Below are positions 44,519 to 53,980 of a stretch of 64,000 nt of DNA, piece by piece. This stretch comes from JAVVXB01 sp036651815 (lineage in GTDB: Bacteria; Bacillota; Clostridia; Christensenellales; CAG-138), in the NCBI GenBank assembly GCA_036651815.1, contig JAVVXB010000015.1:4501-68500 (forward strand). The letters are read 5' to 3'. Both the position numbers and the translations under genes were made by a program. A model generated the notes under the pieces. It was not told the origin of the DNA. It worked only from the letters and a program-made list of their open reading frames with translations, and ran no database searches. Numbering within the stretch: position 1 is the stretch's first letter; every line of letters begins with the position of its first letter.

Positions 44519-45542
44519 AATTAAGCTGACAAAACTCAGCAAATGTGCTGGCTGTGGCGCGAAGGTCGGCGCTGGGACATTGACCAAACTGCTTGGGGAC
44601 CTGCCTACGCATGCCGATCCAAATCTTTTGGTCGGCTTTGATCGTTCAGACGATGCGGCGGTATATCGGCTCAACGCAGATCTGGCAATTGTGCAGACAA
44701 TTGACTTTTTCCCGCCCATTGTTGACGATCCATTCCTGTTTGGACAGATTGCCGCAACCAATGCGCTTTCGGATATATACGCCATGGGCGGTGAACCGAA
44801 GCTTGCGCTCAACATGCTCTGCGTACCACAGTCTATGCCGCAGGAAACGGTGCAGCAAATTTTGGCAGGTGGCTATGATAAGGTCTACGAAGCAAACGCA
44901 ATCATTGTTGGCGGCCACAGTATCTTTGATGAAGTGCCTAAATATGGGCTGTCAGTTACAGGGTTGGTACATCCGGATAAGGTACTCAAAAATTGTGGCG
45001 CGCGCCCCGGTGATGTACTGATCTTGACTAAGCCGCTGGGAATCGGTATCTTGACAACTGCCCGCAAGGCAGACATGCTTGATCAAGCTTGTTGCGACCG
45101 GATTAATCAACTGATGGCTACGCTCAACAAATCCGCCCGCGACTGTATGATTAAATACCGAGTACACGCGTGTACGGACGTTACAGGATTTGGTCTTATG
45201 GGACACCTTTCGGAAATGCTGGTTGGATCGCAAGTGTCCGCCTGTTTGAAAACTGCAGAGATTGATATCCTGCCGGAGGCGCTGGAAATGGCGCGCATCG
45301 GTATTATCCCAGAAGGGATGTACCGCAATCGAGCCTTTGCGGAAGCCTATGTGAACGCAGGTGCTGTTTCGTTGGAAATTCAGGATGTACTGTATGACCC
45401 ACAAACTTCAGGCGGATTACTAATTGCTGTGGATGCGGAGGATGCGCCGGCACTCTTGCGAGAGTTATCTGGCTGTGTGCCAAGCGCACAACGAATTGGA
45501 ACCATTATGAATCTGGATGAGAAACATATCCATCTCGTATAG
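44508..45542 (+). CDS. selD: Selenide, water dikinase
   Basis: The 344-residue enzyme makes selenophosphate from selenide and ATP. The active-site loop is CAGCGAKVG, with Cys16 and Lys19 matching the catalytic Cys17/Lys20 of the E. coli enzyme; the second cysteine of the usual GCGCK is an alanine. It contains no in-frame TGA, so it is not a selenoprotein. No selA, selB or tRNA-Sec is in view. The cluster points to use of selenophosphate for a molybdenum hydroxylase cofactor. Confidence 0.96.
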   Translation: MENEIKLTKLSKCAGCGAKVGAGTLTKLLGDLPTHADPNLLVGFDRSDDAAVYRLNADLAIVQTIDFFPPIVDDPFLFGQIAATNALSDIYAMGGEPKLALNMLCVPQSMPQETVQQILAGGYDKVYEANAIIVGGHSIFDEVPKYGLSVTGLVHPDKVLKNCGARPGDVLILTKPLGIGILTTARKADMLDQACCDRINQLMATLNKSARDCMIKYRVHACTDVTGFGLMGHLSEMLVGSQVSACLKTAEIDILPEALEMARIGIIPEGMYRNRAFAEAYVNAGAVSLEIQDVLYDPQTSGGLLIAVDAEDAPALLRELSGCVPSAQRIGTIMNLDEKHIHLV

Positions 45543-45564
45543 AACATAAATAGTGTACATAACA

Positions 45565-45597
45565 AACAACACCTGCTGCTTTCAAGCGGGTGTTGTT
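45565..45597. terminator. Hairpin between selD and the convergent aminotransferase gene
   Basis: AACAACACC (45565-45573) pairs with GGTGTTGTT (45589-45597), with further pairs inside. There is no U-run on the plus strand, so it is likely a weak bidirectional terminator. Confidence 0.6.
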
Positions 45598-45664
45598 GAA
45601 TATCGATATTATCTTGAAAAGGAATCTACCACAGCATTGCTTCATAAAAAAATCAGGCGATTGG

Positions 45665-46840
45665 TTATTTTATTATCTGATGCAACGCATGCAGCACAGT
45701 ATCAACTTCATCCATCGTATTTCCATATCCAAAAGAAAACCGAACCGTGCCCTGCGGGAACGTGCCAAGGCATTTGTGCGCGTTCGGCGCGCAGTGGAGT
45801 CCGCAGCGTGTTAGAACGTTTGCTTCACATTCCAATTGATCGGCCACATCTGCGTTGTCCATAGGGGTGAAGTCGCAGGAAACAACGCCAACACGCTGCG
45901 ATGCTGTAGGAAGCCCACAGATGCGTATGCAGGATAACTCATGTAAACCATCAAGAAACCGTGTCGTCAGTGCTATTTCCTGCTTTTGCAAGGTTTCCAC
46001 ACTGGTTTTCAGGACAAAGGATAGAGCGGCATGCAAACCATAGATGCCGGGTAGGTTGAGTGTTCCGGATTCAAAACGATCCGGCATATAATCGGGCTGC
46101 ACTTCGCTGTCTGATGCACTGCCAGTACCACCGGTAATCAATGGCGTGAGCTGTTTTGCAAAATCTGTGCGGAGCAATAAAGCACCAATGCCGGAAGGCC
46201 CAAGCAGCCCTTTGTGCCCTGGTACCGCTAGCGCGGATGCGCCAAACGTACGAAAGGAAACGGGATAATGCCCTGCAGTCTGCGCGGCATCAACCATCAG
46301 TGGGACACCATGCGCCTGGCAGATAACGCCGATCTGTTCCATGGGCAACAACGTGCCAGATACGTTGGAAGCGTGGGTAAAGATACATAACCGTGTATTG
46401 GCGCGAAACATATGCGAAAAAGCGTACAGATCTAAGCTGCCGGCTTGGTCGCAGGGGACGCGGTCAAAGGTTACGCCTGCATCCAATAGCTGGGACAGCG
46501 GACGCATGACGGAGTTGTGTTCCAACGAACTGACGAGTACATGATCGCCGGATCTAAGGAACCCTTTGATGACCATATTCAATGATACGGTCTGTCCCGG
46601 GGTGAAAATAACATGTGTAACGTCGTTAAAGTCCAATAGCTTACACAACTGCTCACGCGTTTCCAATGCAACCATGGCGGCGCTGGTAGAGGTTGCATAG
46701 GTAGACCGGTTAATATTGACACCAATTTCTTCCACATAAGTACGCATGGATTCACCGACTCCGGGTGCTTTTGGAAAAGAAGTTGCCGCGTGATCTACAT
46801 AGATAGTGTTACTCAACAATTCCGTTATCCTCACTTGCAT
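45665..46840 (-). CDS. Class V aminotransferase, EF2568-type cysteine desulfurase-like protein
   Basis: The 391-residue PLP enzyme resembles SufS/CsdB. YVDHAATSFPKAPGV is the N-terminal signature and VPGHKGLLGPSGIG holds the PLP lysine. The C-terminal Cys in LTRCGLHCAP is at the position that carries the persulfide or selenide cysteine in relatives. This subgroup (EF2568) is the one found in orphan-selD clusters, where it probably delivers selenium. It is on the strand opposite to the other island genes, divergent from yedE. The first ATG lacks a Shine-Dalgarno; a TTG seven codons in, after GAGG, is an alternative start. Confidence 0.9.
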   Translation of the reverse strand: MQVRITELLSNTIYVDHAATSFPKAPGVGESMRTYVEEIGVNINRSTYATSTSAAMVALETREQLCKLLDFNDVTHVIFTPGQTVSLNMVIKGFLRSGDHVLVSSLEHNSVMRPLSQLLDAGVTFDRVPCDQAGSLDLYAFSHMFRANTRLCIFTHASNVSGTLLPMEQIGVICQAHGVPLMVDAAQTAGHYPVSFRTFGASALAVPGHKGLLGPSGIGALLLRTDFAKQLTPLITGGTGSASDSEVQPDYMPDRFESGTLNLPGIYGLHAALSFVLKTSVETLQKQEIALTTRFLDGLHELSCIRICGLPTASQRVGVVSCDFTPMDNADVADQLECEANVLTRCGLHCAPNAHKCLGTFPQGTVRFSFGYGNTMDEVDTVLHALHQIIK

Positions 46841-46919
46841 ACAACGATACTATATGTTACAGTATATATGCAACCCAATCGGGAAGCAATCTATTTTAAA
46901 TGGATAAAAAAGGAGCACT

Positions 46920-47975
46920 ATGCACAAAAAAAACAGGTTGATTGTGATCACAGGCGTGGCGATTGGTGCAATTTCAATTGTGCTAACGGCGCTCGGAAAT
47001 CCTGGCAACATGGGCTTTTGTATCGCGTGTTTTTTGCGGGATATTTCCGGCGCGTGCAAACTGCATTCCGCTTCTGCGGTGCAAGCGATACGACCTGAGG
47101 TGATTGGGTTGGTGCTTGGATCGCTTCTTGCCGCAATTTTTTCAAAGGAATTCAAGCCGCGTGGTGGATCATCACCAATGACACGGTTTCTTATCTCGGT
47201 ATTTGTGATGATTGGCGCGCTTATGTTCCTAGGCTGTCCACTGCGCATGATGCTTCGCATTGGCGGTGGAGATCTGAATGCAATTATTGGTCTCGTTGGT
47301 TTCGTGGCAGGAATCTTTGTGGGAACGTTGTGGTTAAAGGGCGGATTTTCGCTCAAGCGTGCCTATCCGCAGAGCCTAACTGAGGGAAGTATATTTCCAG
47401 CACTGATGATTGCGCTGATGGGGCTGTCACTTGTGTTCCCGATGCTGTTTGCCGCAACAGAGGTGGGCGGCGGGCCGGGTGCGTTGCGTGCGCCAATTAT
47501 TGTGGCGCTTGTTGCCGGTCTGATCGTTGGCGCACTATGCCAGCGTACGCGCTTTTGCACAGTGGCAGCGAGCCGAGATGCGATGCTGTTTCGGGATTTC
47601 ACAATGATGTGGGGATTTCTTGCAGTAATTGCAACCTGTATCGTAGGCAATCTCTTTGTTTCAAAGTTTAATTTATCGTTTGCCAATCAACCAATCGCGC
47701 ATACTGATGGATTGTGGAACTTTCTTGGCATGGCCTTGGTGGGGTGGGGGAGCGTGCTGCTCGGCGGTTGTCCACTTCGGCAACTGATTTTGGCCGGAGA
47801 AGGCAACTCTGATTCTGGCGTGACCGTAACGGGTTATATCGTTGGTGCGGCAATCTGCCATAATTTTTCACTGGCCTCGTCCGGTAAGGGCCCAACGATA
47901 AATGGGATGATTGCCGTCGTCATTGGCTTTGTTGTGCTGACTGTGATTGGTATATTGAATAGAGAAAGGGCTTAA
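46920..47975 (+). CDS. yedE: YedE-family selenium transporter
   Basis: The 351-residue membrane protein (about nine helices) has the YeeE/YedE signature: GNMGFCIACFLRD near the N-terminus, FLGCPLRMMLRI in the middle, RTRFCTVAASRD and GGCPLRQL near the end, each with a conserved cysteine. The subgroup next to selD is proposed to import a selenium species. AAAAAGGAG precedes the ATG. The next two small genes follow closely. Confidence 0.92.
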   Translation: MHKKNRLIVITGVAIGAISIVLTALGNPGNMGFCIACFLRDISGACKLHSASAVQAIRPEVIGLVLGSLLAAIFSKEFKPRGGSSPMTRFLISVFVMIGALMFLGCPLRMMLRIGGGDLNAIIGLVGFVAGIFVGTLWLKGGFSLKRAYPQSLTEGSIFPALMIALMGLSLVFPMLFAATEVGGGPGALRAPIIVALVAGLIVGALCQRTRFCTVAASRDAMLFRDFTMMWGFLAVIATCIVGNLFVSKFNLSFANQPIAHTDGLWNFLGMALVGWGSVLLGGCPLRQLILAGEGNSDSGVTVTGYIVGAAICHNFSLASSGKGPTINGMIAVVIGFVVLTVIGILNRERA

Positions 47976-47983
47976 AGGATAGG

Positions 47984-48190
47984 ATGAAACAGATTGATGC
48001 CAGAGGACTCTCGTGTCCTGAACCTGTTGTACTGGTACAAAAAGGTGTACAGGAAAGCCCGGAGGGGTTCATGGTACTTGTTGACGCGATGGTCTGTGTG
48101 GAGAACATTAAACGCTTTGCTTTCGCACGAGGCTATCAGTTGGATGTGACGGAAAACGGCGGAGAATATACATTAGTACTCAAAAAATGA
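47984..48190 (+). CDS. TusA-like selenium metabolism protein (short YedF)
   Basis: The 68-residue protein is a single TusA/SirA-like domain with the sulfur/selenium carrier motif LSCPEPVV (Cys10). Most YedF proteins in selenium clusters have an additional C-terminal DsrE-like domain, which is absent. It likely carries selenium as a selenopersulfide between the desulfurase-like enzyme and SelD. It starts eight bases after yedE and overlaps the next gene by four bases. Confidence 0.88.
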   Translation: MKQIDARGLSCPEPVVLVQKGVQESPEGFMVLVDAMVCVENIKRFAFARGYQLDVTENGGEYTLVLKK

Positions 48191-48429
48191 CGAACTATAT
48201 TGCAACCTTTCATACACATCTATCCGCCATGCGCACACAACGCGCATTGGCTGCGGATGGCGTTGTGGCGAGACTCGCACCTGTGCCGCGCAAACTTTCT
48301 GCAAGCTGCGGTACCTGTGTACGGTATAGTGCCGATGATCCGCATTGTTCATGTCTGGACGCAGATTATGAAAAACTAGTCGAATTGCTTGACGAAAGCA
48401 CGTATACACTGCTTTCTGAAAATATCTGA
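48187..48429 (+). CDS. DUF3343 putative Se/S carrier protein
   Basis: The 80-residue protein has the DUF3343 fold with a redox-like cysteine loop LSASCGTCVRY and a later CSCLD pair. The family is annotated as a possible selenium/sulfur carrier because of its constant association with selD and yedF. It is the last gene of the yedE unit. Confidence 0.85.
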   Translation: MTNYIATFHTHLSAMRTQRALAADGVVARLAPVPRKLSASCGTCVRYSADDPHCSCLDADYEKLVELLDESTYTLLSENI

Positions 48430-48580
48430 TCGTGTTAGCGTTAGCATTTTTTCAAATGGTTCAGTGCTTCCTCAAAGCAGGACATTGAATGCTCATATTA
48501 TAATGGCAAGTGCCTAATGAACACCTGTAGGAAATAGATTCATTCTATCTGGCGGTCAGACTTCGTTAATACGCATATGC

Positions 48581-48610
48581 TTGGAAATCAAATCGGAATA
48601 ATGGTATAAT
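48581..48610 (+). promoter_or_regulatory. Promoter of the WYL regulator gene
   Basis: TTGGAA (48581-48586), 18 bases, perfect TATAAT (48605-48610). The leader to the TTG start is about 107 bases. The rest of the 294-bp gap shows no gene. Confidence 0.6.
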
Positions 48611-48723
48611 AAGCAAAGCAAATTCACTTGTTTTTGAAAGTTGCTCCAAAGGAATCTTTAGTTTCCCAACTAACTGATCTATAATAGCGAATGATTTTAT
48701 AATTCATGTGGAGGTGAGTCTGG

Positions 48724-49698
48724 TTGACGAATCCCAAACTGCGCATATTTCTGCTATTGGAGTACTTCTTCAAAAACACCGATGAATCGCATACGGTAAC
48801 AATACCCGGATTAATAGAATATCTGGATTCCGAGGGAATCGTTGCTGACAGGAGAACGTTATATGCGGATCTTGCGCTGCTGAAAGAATCCGGGATGGAA
48901 ATTATAAAACGGCGCACACGTACCCATGATTACTACTTGGGCACGCGTGACTTTGAATTGGCAGAGCTGAAGCTGCTTGTAGATGCAGTCCAATCCTGCC
49001 GATTTCTTTCAACAAAAAAGTCGGCGGCGCTCATCAAAAAGCTGGAGGGATTGACCAGTCGCTATCAAGCGGCACAGCTTTCCCGTCAAGTATTTGTACA
49101 AAACCGCATCAAGACCGATAATGAGCGAATCTATTACAATGTTGACAGCATCCATGACGCCATTCATTTTGCAAAAAAGATCAGTTTTCAATATTGTCAA
49201 TATACGATGGAAAAAACGTTAAAGCCAAGGCGGGACGGCATCCTGTATATTGTAAGTCCCTATCTGCTTACATGGGCTGAGGACAATTACTATTTAATTG
49301 CGGACCATCCGAAATACGAAGGACTGGTACATTTCCGCGTAGACAAGATGATTCAAGTTTCTGTGCTTCAAGAATGCCGCAGGCAACTTTCGCCGCTGTT
49401 TGATCCGGTAGCTTATGCCAAATCAATGTTTTCCATGTATGCAGGCGATCGTGAGTGGGTAGAATTAACATTTGATCAATCGCTCATCGGGGTTGCAATC
49501 GATCGTTTTGGCACAGATGTAGCGATTACGCCGTTAGATGACAGCCATTTTGCTGTGCATGCACTTGTTTCAGTCAGCCCGGCATTCTTTGGCTGGCTAT
49601 TGCAATTTGGTGACAAAGCACGGATAATTGCACCTGACGACGCGCGCGAACGAATGATTGCATTGCTGACACAGGCACAAAGAAATTATGAAACATAA
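48724..49698 (+). CDS. WYL-domain transcriptional regulator
   Basis: The 324-residue protein has an N-terminal winged HTH (about 5-75, with DRRTLYADLALLKESGMEI) and a WYL ligand-sensing domain (about 135-225, with PYLLTWAEDNYYLIADH), plus the C-terminal WCX region. WYL regulators sense nucleic-acid or nucleotide signals in several systems. The target is not evident. It starts at TTG after GGAGGTGAG. The closest downstream genes are convergent, so autoregulation is the simplest guess. Confidence 0.88.
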   Translation: MTNPKLRIFLLLEYFFKNTDESHTVTIPGLIEYLDSEGIVADRRTLYADLALLKESGMEIIKRRTRTHDYYLGTRDFELAELKLLVDAVQSCRFLSTKKSAALIKKLEGLTSRYQAAQLSRQVFVQNRIKTDNERIYYNVDSIHDAIHFAKKISFQYCQYTMEKTLKPRRDGILYIVSPYLLTWAEDNYYLIADHPKYEGLVHFRVDKMIQVSVLQECRRQLSPLFDPVAYAKSMFSMYAGDREWVELTFDQSLIGVAIDRFGTDVAITPLDDSHFAVHALVSVSPAFFGWLLQFGDKARIIAPDDARERMIALLTQAQRNYET

Positions 49699-49945
49699 TA
49701 AACACTGCAATATGAAGATATCCAGAGGGGCATTCTGTAAAAAAAAGTGCGTTTCCAAATTGTCAACAAGCGTTTTCAGCATCATTTTTCAATTTCTCAG
49801 CGTTTAATTCAGGGTTTACTGTCTGCGAGACTATAAATTCTCCGCCTGAACCGATCAATAAAACGCAAGACTCATTTTTTTCAGCAGTATGCCCTTACAC
49901 AGACTGCGCGGCTTTCGCTCTGGCTTAAACAAACGGGAATGGAGT

Positions 49946-51064
49946 TCATTTGAATTTTGAAATATCGATGGTATGAACCATTTCGTTGTAATCCGTATAC
50001 GAGATCGTATCCTGTTCAAAATTGACTTCCACCCGTTGAGAACCAATCATTGGCGTAAATATGGGATCGGTACACAGGGGGAATCCTTGACTTTTAGGGC
50101 CGTTTCCAACCTGCAAATACCAATTTTGATAGTATGCGTCAAGCGCTACAGCAGCATCATCCATGCCAAAATATCCCAGAGTTGGTGTGCTTTTATCGTA
50201 TGCACTTTCTCCGGCGGCATCCATATGATAGTAGTTGCCGCTCATTTTGACAATATTCCAGATATGCGCATTGGCATCGGACTGTGCCAAATAGTTTTCA
50301 ATACCAAGTTGATCCAATATATAGTTCATGCCATAAGCAAAACCTACACATATTGCTTCTTTGTTGACCAATAAACCATACGGTCCCAAATTTTCCGCAT
50401 CAGGATTATACGAAGCATTTTTCGAGATGTATTGATAGACCTGATATACAACTGCAAAATCCGAACGGTCCTGCCCAACGGCATCTTTGACAAAATCAAG
50501 TATTTTGATGACGTTTTCTCGAAAGGCCTTGCTGCTTTCCATGGCTTCTTGCTTCGTAAAATCGGAACGATACGTGATCTCAATCGTATCTTGGTCGCTG
50601 CTGAGCATAATTTTATCGATGTACTCAAATTCGAATCGGTTAAAAATAGCCGCGGCAATATTTTCAACATCATCGTTGCACAANNNNNNNNNNNNNNNNN
50701 NGCTTGATACATCAACTGCCGCCACAAATTGGTCTACTGCATCAAATACACGTTGATAGACTTCTTTGTTTGGATGATATGTTTGCTCAATCAGTGGACT
50801 AATCAAATACTTTTGATAGATATAGTTTCGAATCGGGAGGTCATGCCCATCTTCCGATTGATCGCTTTCAGTTTCGGATGGACGGACATTTGTTGACACG
50901 GGTGTTTCGCGTGCATCAGCCGGCGCGGTGGGGACAACGACAGATTCATTGGTGGCTTGATTGTGAAAAAGGACAATCAAGAATCCAGCTACAATGAGCA
51001 TCAATCCTGTTATAATAACCGCGATAATTCTTCGGTTTTCTGTTGCCTTATTGTTCTGTCTCAA
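49946..51064 (-). CDS. Transglutaminase-like membrane-anchored protein (18 bases unresolved)
   Basis: The 372-residue protein has one N-terminal membrane helix (about 13-33), a Pro/Thr/Glu-rich linker and an extracellular transglutaminase-like (papain-fold) domain. The triad is visible: Cys in EAICVGFAYGMNYIL, His in DANAHIWNIVK and Asp in YHMDAAG. Such proteins in Clostridia act as proteases or cross-linkers on the cell surface. Eighteen N at 50684-50701 hide about six codons between VAAVD and CNDD; the frame is preserved if the gap length is right. Confidence 0.85.
   Translation of the reverse strand: MRQNNKATENRRIIAVIITGLMLIVAGFLIVLFHNQATNESVVVPTAPADARETPVSTNVRPSETESDQSEDGHDLPIRNYIYQKYLISPLIEQTYHPNKEVYQRVFDAVDQFVAAVDVSSXXXXXXLCNDDVENIAAAIFNRFEFEYIDKIMLSSDQDTIEITYRSDFTKQEAMESSKAFRENVIKILDFVKDAVGQDRSDFAVVYQVYQYISKNASYNPDAENLGPYGLLVNKEAICVGFAYGMNYILDQLGIENYLAQSDANAHIWNIVKMSGNYYHMDAAGESAYDKSTPTLGYFGMDDAAVALDAYYQNWYLQVGNGPKSQGFPLCTDPIFTPMIGSQRVEVNFEQDTISYTDYNEMVHTIDISKFK
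50684..50701. other. Assembly gap of 18 N
   Basis: Unresolved bases inside the transglutaminase-like gene. The length may be an estimate, so the six missing residues are not certain. Confidence 0.99.
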
Positions 51065-51080
51065 ACGTGGATCTCCTTTA

Positions 51081-51968
51081 TTATGTTAGTGCTGGATTTG
51101 AAAGGGTATTTATGTCTGCCCGTGTGCAAGTTACCGCGCTTGCGCTGTTGCCATAGGCGGCACATTGCTCAGTAGTCATATGATTTAGACATCCGTCGAT
51201 GATTGCTGCGCACATTGAATCGCCGGCACCGGTTGTATTGATCACGTCCGTGCAGAGGGCAGGGAGTACACCGCAACCATCTTTGTCCGCCCAATAGACG
51301 CCTTCCGGACCTAGCGAGATAAACACACGTTGTACGCCTTGTTCAATAAACCAATCGGATGCACGATATACACCTCGCACGGTATCGCAGGAACGGCCAG
51401 AGAGAAATGCCGCTTCGAAACGATTGGGCTTGATCGCATAACACTTGCCAACATGGTTACCGATACGTTTGGCTTTTGCACAGCTGACTGGATCAAAAAA
51501 GATGGGGGTTGTTAAATTCTCTGTGAGAAATTCAAGTGTTTCTGGCAGAAGGTTTCCATCCAGCACAGCCATGTCCGCATTGTTGATTATGGGTAAAAGC
51601 GACAAAAAGTAATCAGGCAACAAGTGATCTAATATTTTCATATCGCTGATGCCAACCAACAGATCACCATCCTCATCGAGAATACATAAATAAGTTCCAG
51701 TGTGTGCATCCAGTACACGGGTATAGTTTATCGATACGTGTGATGCAACGCAGTCTTCCTGAATCAATTGTGCATGATAACCCTTGCCGATTGCCGTAAT
51801 CAGCTCGGTTTCAATGCCATAGCCGGGCAATCGTTTCGCAATGTTTTTGCTCACGCCGCCGGCGTTCATTCGAACCGTGCCGAAATTACTGTCCCGCATA
51901 CGGCAAAGGCTATCCGGCTGTCCTGTGATATCAACGGCCGCACCGCCAATGACAAAAACTTTTTTCAT
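51081..51968 (-). CDS. PfkB-family kinase, pseudouridine kinase-like
   Basis: The 295-residue ribokinase-fold protein has the N-terminal GGAAVDITGQP with the MNAGGVSKNIA sugar-binding motif and the C-terminal anion-hole motif NTTGAGDSM. This pattern is closest to the PsuK/nucleoside-kinase subgroup, but no pseudouridine glycosidase gene is adjacent. ATG 51968 overlaps the D-aminoacylase stop (ATGA), so it is coupled to that gene. Confidence 0.82.
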   Translation of the reverse strand: MKKVFVIGGAAVDITGQPDSLCRMRDSNFGTVRMNAGGVSKNIAKRLPGYGIETELITAIGKGYHAQLIQEDCVASHVSINYTRVLDAHTGTYLCILDEDGDLLVGISDMKILDHLLPDYFLSLLPIINNADMAVLDGNLLPETLEFLTENLTTPIFFDPVSCAKAKRIGNHVGKCYAIKPNRFEAAFLSGRSCDTVRGVYRASDWFIEQGVQRVFISLGPEGVYWADKDGCGVLPALCTDVINTTGAGDSMCAAIIDGCLNHMTTEQCAAYGNSASAVTCTRADINTLSNPALT

Positions 51969-53551
51969 AAATTGATCTCTTTTCCTAAAATATCTGCGTT
52001 TGCAGACTGATAAACGCAAGCACCTCCGGAATATACCCGTTGAATGCCAGAACACCGTTCATTACCAATGCCAAAGGTAGCATGATCCGCAAAGTTCGGC
52101 AGATCAAGCAAAACAAGATCCGCATCATATCCGCTGCGCAGATATCCTTTGCCAGACAGCCTTAAAAAATCCGCTGTTTGGCCAGACATTTTGCGAATTG
52201 CCTGCTCTGCGGTGAGTTGTTTAGAATCCTGCACTAGGAGACGATAAGCCCTTGCCATCGTTCCAAATGTGCGCGGGTGCGGATGCTCTGTTTCAAGGCC
52301 AAGGAGACCATCGGTGCCGACAACACAGAGCGGATGACTTAGGATCCGAAGCACATCATCCTCACTCATATGAAAATAGATGCCAAGACCTAACCCGCCA
52401 TTTTTGATTAGGATATCGCAGTAAGCATCAAATGGATCAACACCGATTCTCTTCGCATAATCGGTAATAAACTGACCCTCCGAATCGTGATCAACAGGGC
52501 AGCTGCTCACAAACACACCGGAAAACCCGCCACAATTATAAACATAATTATCATAATCGGATTTGCGCGAAATTTCTGCGCGGATTGTATTACGTACTGA
52601 TTTTGATTGTAGCGATTTGACGAGACCATCCAATCCATCCACAAAATAGCGAGGAGGGATGGAAACGTTCAGTGCCGTATTTCCGGCGCAATAGGGATAG
52701 CAGTCAATCAAAATCTGCTGACCTTGTGCAACGGCAGATTCCGCATCGCGAAGGAGCTGTTCTGATTTTCCCCAGTTGTCACGACCGGCGGTCTTAAGAT
52801 GGGAAAGGCACAGCGGCACATCGGCTTCCTTGGCAAGCCGGATGCATTCCTGACGCGCTTGAATGACCCTGTCGCTTTCATTTCGAGGATGGCAGGCATA
52901 GGCACCGCCTTCCTCATGCACGACGCGCAGCAACGAAAGAATTTCTTCGTTGTCGGCATAGCAACCGGGCGCATATATCAAGCCTGTTGAAAGACCCAGC
53001 GCTCCTTCGCGGATACAGCGGCGTAGCATGTCTTGCATCCGTTTTTGCTCGGTTGCATCAGGCCTTCTGTTTTCATAGCCCATTGCCCACAGGCGTAAGG
53101 TACCGTGCCCGACAAATGAATAGGTTTGTATGGGATTATGAAGCGTATCCAACCAACCAAAAAAACTTCCAGCGCTCCCGCAGGAGGAAAGATCGTCTGG
53201 AAATTCAGGATGCGATACGATACCGGAGACAAAGCTCGGAAAGTTGGCAGCGTCATTTACATCTACGGGAAACATGGAAATGCCGCATTGTCCAGCAACC
53301 TGCGAGGTGATTCCCTGTGAAATTTTAGACATCGTGGCGTACTGCCCACGCATGGTGAGATCGCCATGAGAATGGGCGTCAATAAAGCCCGGAACAGCTG
53401 TCAAACCGGTTCCGTCGAAGATTTTTGAAGCGGAAGGTGCTGTATTTCCAGGGAATAGTAACAGCTTGCCTTGCTGAATGCCAATGCTTCCAATATACGC
53501 AGAGATGCCGCTTCCATCTATGATGGAGCAATTTTGAATTAATTGTTCCAT
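51965..53551 (-). CDS. D-aminoacylase / N-acyl-D-amino-acid deacylase family amidohydrolase
   Basis: The 528-residue amidohydrolase has DAHSHGD (metal His60 and His62), a GQCG cysteine (near residue 88), the later SHLKTAG and the GTDG aspartate, typical of D-aminoacylases. It would release D-amino acids or hydrolyse related N-acyl compounds. It starts one base after the stop of the zinc-ribbon gene and its own stop overlaps the PfkB start, so the three form one operon. Confidence 0.88.
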   Translation of the reverse strand: MEQLIQNCSIIDGSGISAYIGSIGIQQGKLLLFPGNTAPSASKIFDGTGLTAVPGFIDAHSHGDLTMRGQYATMSKISQGITSQVAGQCGISMFPVDVNDAANFPSFVSGIVSHPEFPDDLSSCGSAGSFFGWLDTLHNPIQTYSFVGHGTLRLWAMGYENRRPDATEQKRMQDMLRRCIREGALGLSTGLIYAPGCYADNEEILSLLRVVHEEGGAYACHPRNESDRVIQARQECIRLAKEADVPLCLSHLKTAGRDNWGKSEQLLRDAESAVAQGQQILIDCYPYCAGNTALNVSIPPRYFVDGLDGLVKSLQSKSVRNTIRAEISRKSDYDNYVYNCGGFSGVFVSSCPVDHDSEGQFITDYAKRIGVDPFDAYCDILIKNGGLGLGIYFHMSEDDVLRILSHPLCVVGTDGLLGLETEHPHPRTFGTMARAYRLLVQDSKQLTAEQAIRKMSGQTADFLRLSGKGYLRSGYDADLVLLDLPNFADHATFGIGNERCSGIQRVYSGGACVYQSANADILGKEINL

Positions 53552-53552
53552 A

Positions 53553-53930
53553 TTATATACTCGATATCGCTTCGAGCGTATTTGTTGAAGCGAGAATTAT
53601 GAAAAATATAATGGTTGTAAGTATCGAAAATAGCGCATACAGCAGGAGGGCTGCACGTGCCAAATTGCGTCGATTTTGGTTCAGTGCGCCTCCGCAGGCC
53701 CAGACAATGGTCAAGATCGGGCCAGCAACTGGAATGCCCATAAGCAGGAATGATCCAAAGAGGTTCCAAGCGCCAATAGGGGCGTAGCGAGAATCCTTCG
53801 GCGGACAAGTATTTGAAATTGCGGAATGTGTGTGTTCAGTACTTGCTGGACTTGATACGGGTGCGCTGCAGTTTGGGCAAATCGCATCGCGATCAGCAAG
53901 CGGTTTCCCACAGTTTTCACAGAATGCCAT
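53553..53930 (-). CDS. Zinc-ribbon membrane protein
   Basis: The 125-residue protein begins with a zinc ribbon (FCENCGKPL and ICPNCSAP, four cysteines within residues 1-23), a Ser/Thr linker, and two membrane helices (about 58-80 and 92-116). Such zinc_ribbon_2 plus helices proteins are common in Clostridia and have no known role. ATG 53930 follows GGAGG at nine bases. It heads the D-aminoacylase operon. Confidence 0.75.
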   Translation of the reverse strand: MAFCENCGKPLADRDAICPNCSAPVSSPASTEHTHSAISNTCPPKDSRYAPIGAWNLFGSFLLMGIPVAGPILTIVWACGGALNQNRRNLARAALLLYALFSILTTIIFFIILASTNTLEAISSI

Positions 53931-53980
53931 TTTGAATTTCCTCCACATCTCTAATTTCACTAATTATACGTCAATTGAAT

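Noticed and set aside
44508..45542. SelD as a selenocysteine-containing protein
   Set aside because: The active-site position is an ordinary cysteine codon and no in-frame TGA occurs.
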